Shown piece after piece: positions 6,010 through 6,292 of a stretch of DNA of 6,292 bases (position 1 is its first letter; the number at the start of each line of letters is the position of its first letter). This DNA is from SOIA01 sp050116035. Its GTDB lineage: Bacteria > Acidobacteriota > Aminicenantia > Aminicenantales > Aminicenantaceae. The notes beneath the pieces are model-generated. The model worked only from the letters and a program-made list of their open reading frames with translations, was not told the DNA's origin and did not search any database. The stretch covers positions 1 through 6,292 of the forward strand of contig JASFPJ010000204.1 in assembly GCA_050116035.1 (NCBI GenBank). The letters are read 5' to 3'. A program made the translations under genes and the position numbers.

Positions 6010-6292
6010 TCAATTCCGTTTCTTTTTTGCCAGGTCCAAAATCCTTTTTTTGATTTCCGGATGGACCTGAGAACCCCGCTGTTCTGCCATTTCTGTGTAT
6101 TCTAAAGCCAGAGAATATTTTCTTTGATTGAGAAAAATAAGCGCTAGATTGTTATAGGCTTGCCCGATATGAGGATTAATTTCAATGGCCTTATTGTAAT
6201 GAAAAGCGGAATCAGAGAGAAGATTCTTTTTGAAATAAAGATTTCCCAGGTTAAGATGAGCCTCTAGAAAATTTGGATTGAGTTTTAATGCT
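6010..6292 (-). CDS. TPR-repeat protein, C-terminal fragment (5' end outside window)
   Basis: An open frame enters from the right edge and ends at TGA (6010-6012), giving the last 93 residues. The first visible residues, ALKLNP, close one TPR. Two complete TPRs follow: FLEAHLNLGNLYFKKNLLSD...AIEINP (fragment residues 8-40) and HIGQAYNNLALIFLNQRKYS...AEQRG (41-73). A basic, helical tail ends KKRILDLAKKKRN. The LNLGNLY and YNNLALIF helices are textbook TPR-A signatures. In bacteria such C-terminal TPR blocks occur in many exported or membrane proteins, including some fused to glycosyltransferase-like domains. The N-terminal domain is not visible, so no function is assigned. The downstream hairpin at 5900-5958 may help end its transcript. 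Confidence 0.85.
   Translation of the reverse strand, partial: ALKLNPNFLEAHLNLGNLYFKKNLLSDSAFHYNKAIEINPHIGQAYNNLALIFLNQRKYSLALEYTEMAEQRGSQVHPEIKKRILDLAKKKRN

Overview
The window looks like a chromosomal stretch from an uncultivated, moderate-GC, Gram-negative-type bacterium. The two large genes encode exported proteins: a DUF5107-like domain fused to tetratricopeptide repeats (TPRs), and a DUF4097 'TSGG' beta-repeat protein. This pairing, plus a further TPR gene and dispersed 'TCATTGCGAG' palindromic repeats, fits an Acidobacteriota/Aminicenantes-like genome. That placement comes from general family knowledge and is tentative. There is no rRNA, tRNA, transposase, phage gene or CRISPR array.

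Layout: (1) 14-122, three copies of a dispersed palindromic repeat. (2) 188-3577, minus strand, an 1129-residue secreted protein: signal peptide, galactose-mutarotase-like DUF5107 region, proline-rich linker, then about 600 residues of TPR-type helices. (3) 3578-4178, a divergent intergenic region holding six more repeat copies, including a long bulged inverted repeat (3662-3752) and a tandem run of 38-bp units (3799-3903). (4) 4179-5192, plus strand, a 337-residue exported DUF4097-type protein with ten [TS]SGG rungs, the first seven exactly 18 residues apart. (5) 5412-5657, minus strand, an 81-residue cytoplasmic protein of unknown function with a strong Shine-Dalgarno; its likely promoter lies about 200 bp upstream. 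(6) 5885-5970, an inverted pair of degenerate repeat copies forming a long hairpin. (7) 6010-6292, minus strand, the C-terminal 93 residues of a TPR protein that runs off the right edge.

The genes do not form an operon: the two large genes are divergent, the DUF4097 gene and the 81-residue gene converge, and palindromic repeats lie in three of the four gaps beside genes. The common theme is envelope or periplasmic function. The DUF5107-TPR protein probably binds or processes carbohydrate, and the DUF4097 protein is probably a beta-solenoid surface or periplasmic protein. No direct functional link between them is visible. The clearest unexplained signals are the co-varying repeat family, the conserved-looking His/Trp motif inside the TPR half of the DUF5107 protein, and the regular 18-residue ladder. 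I found no complete new system.
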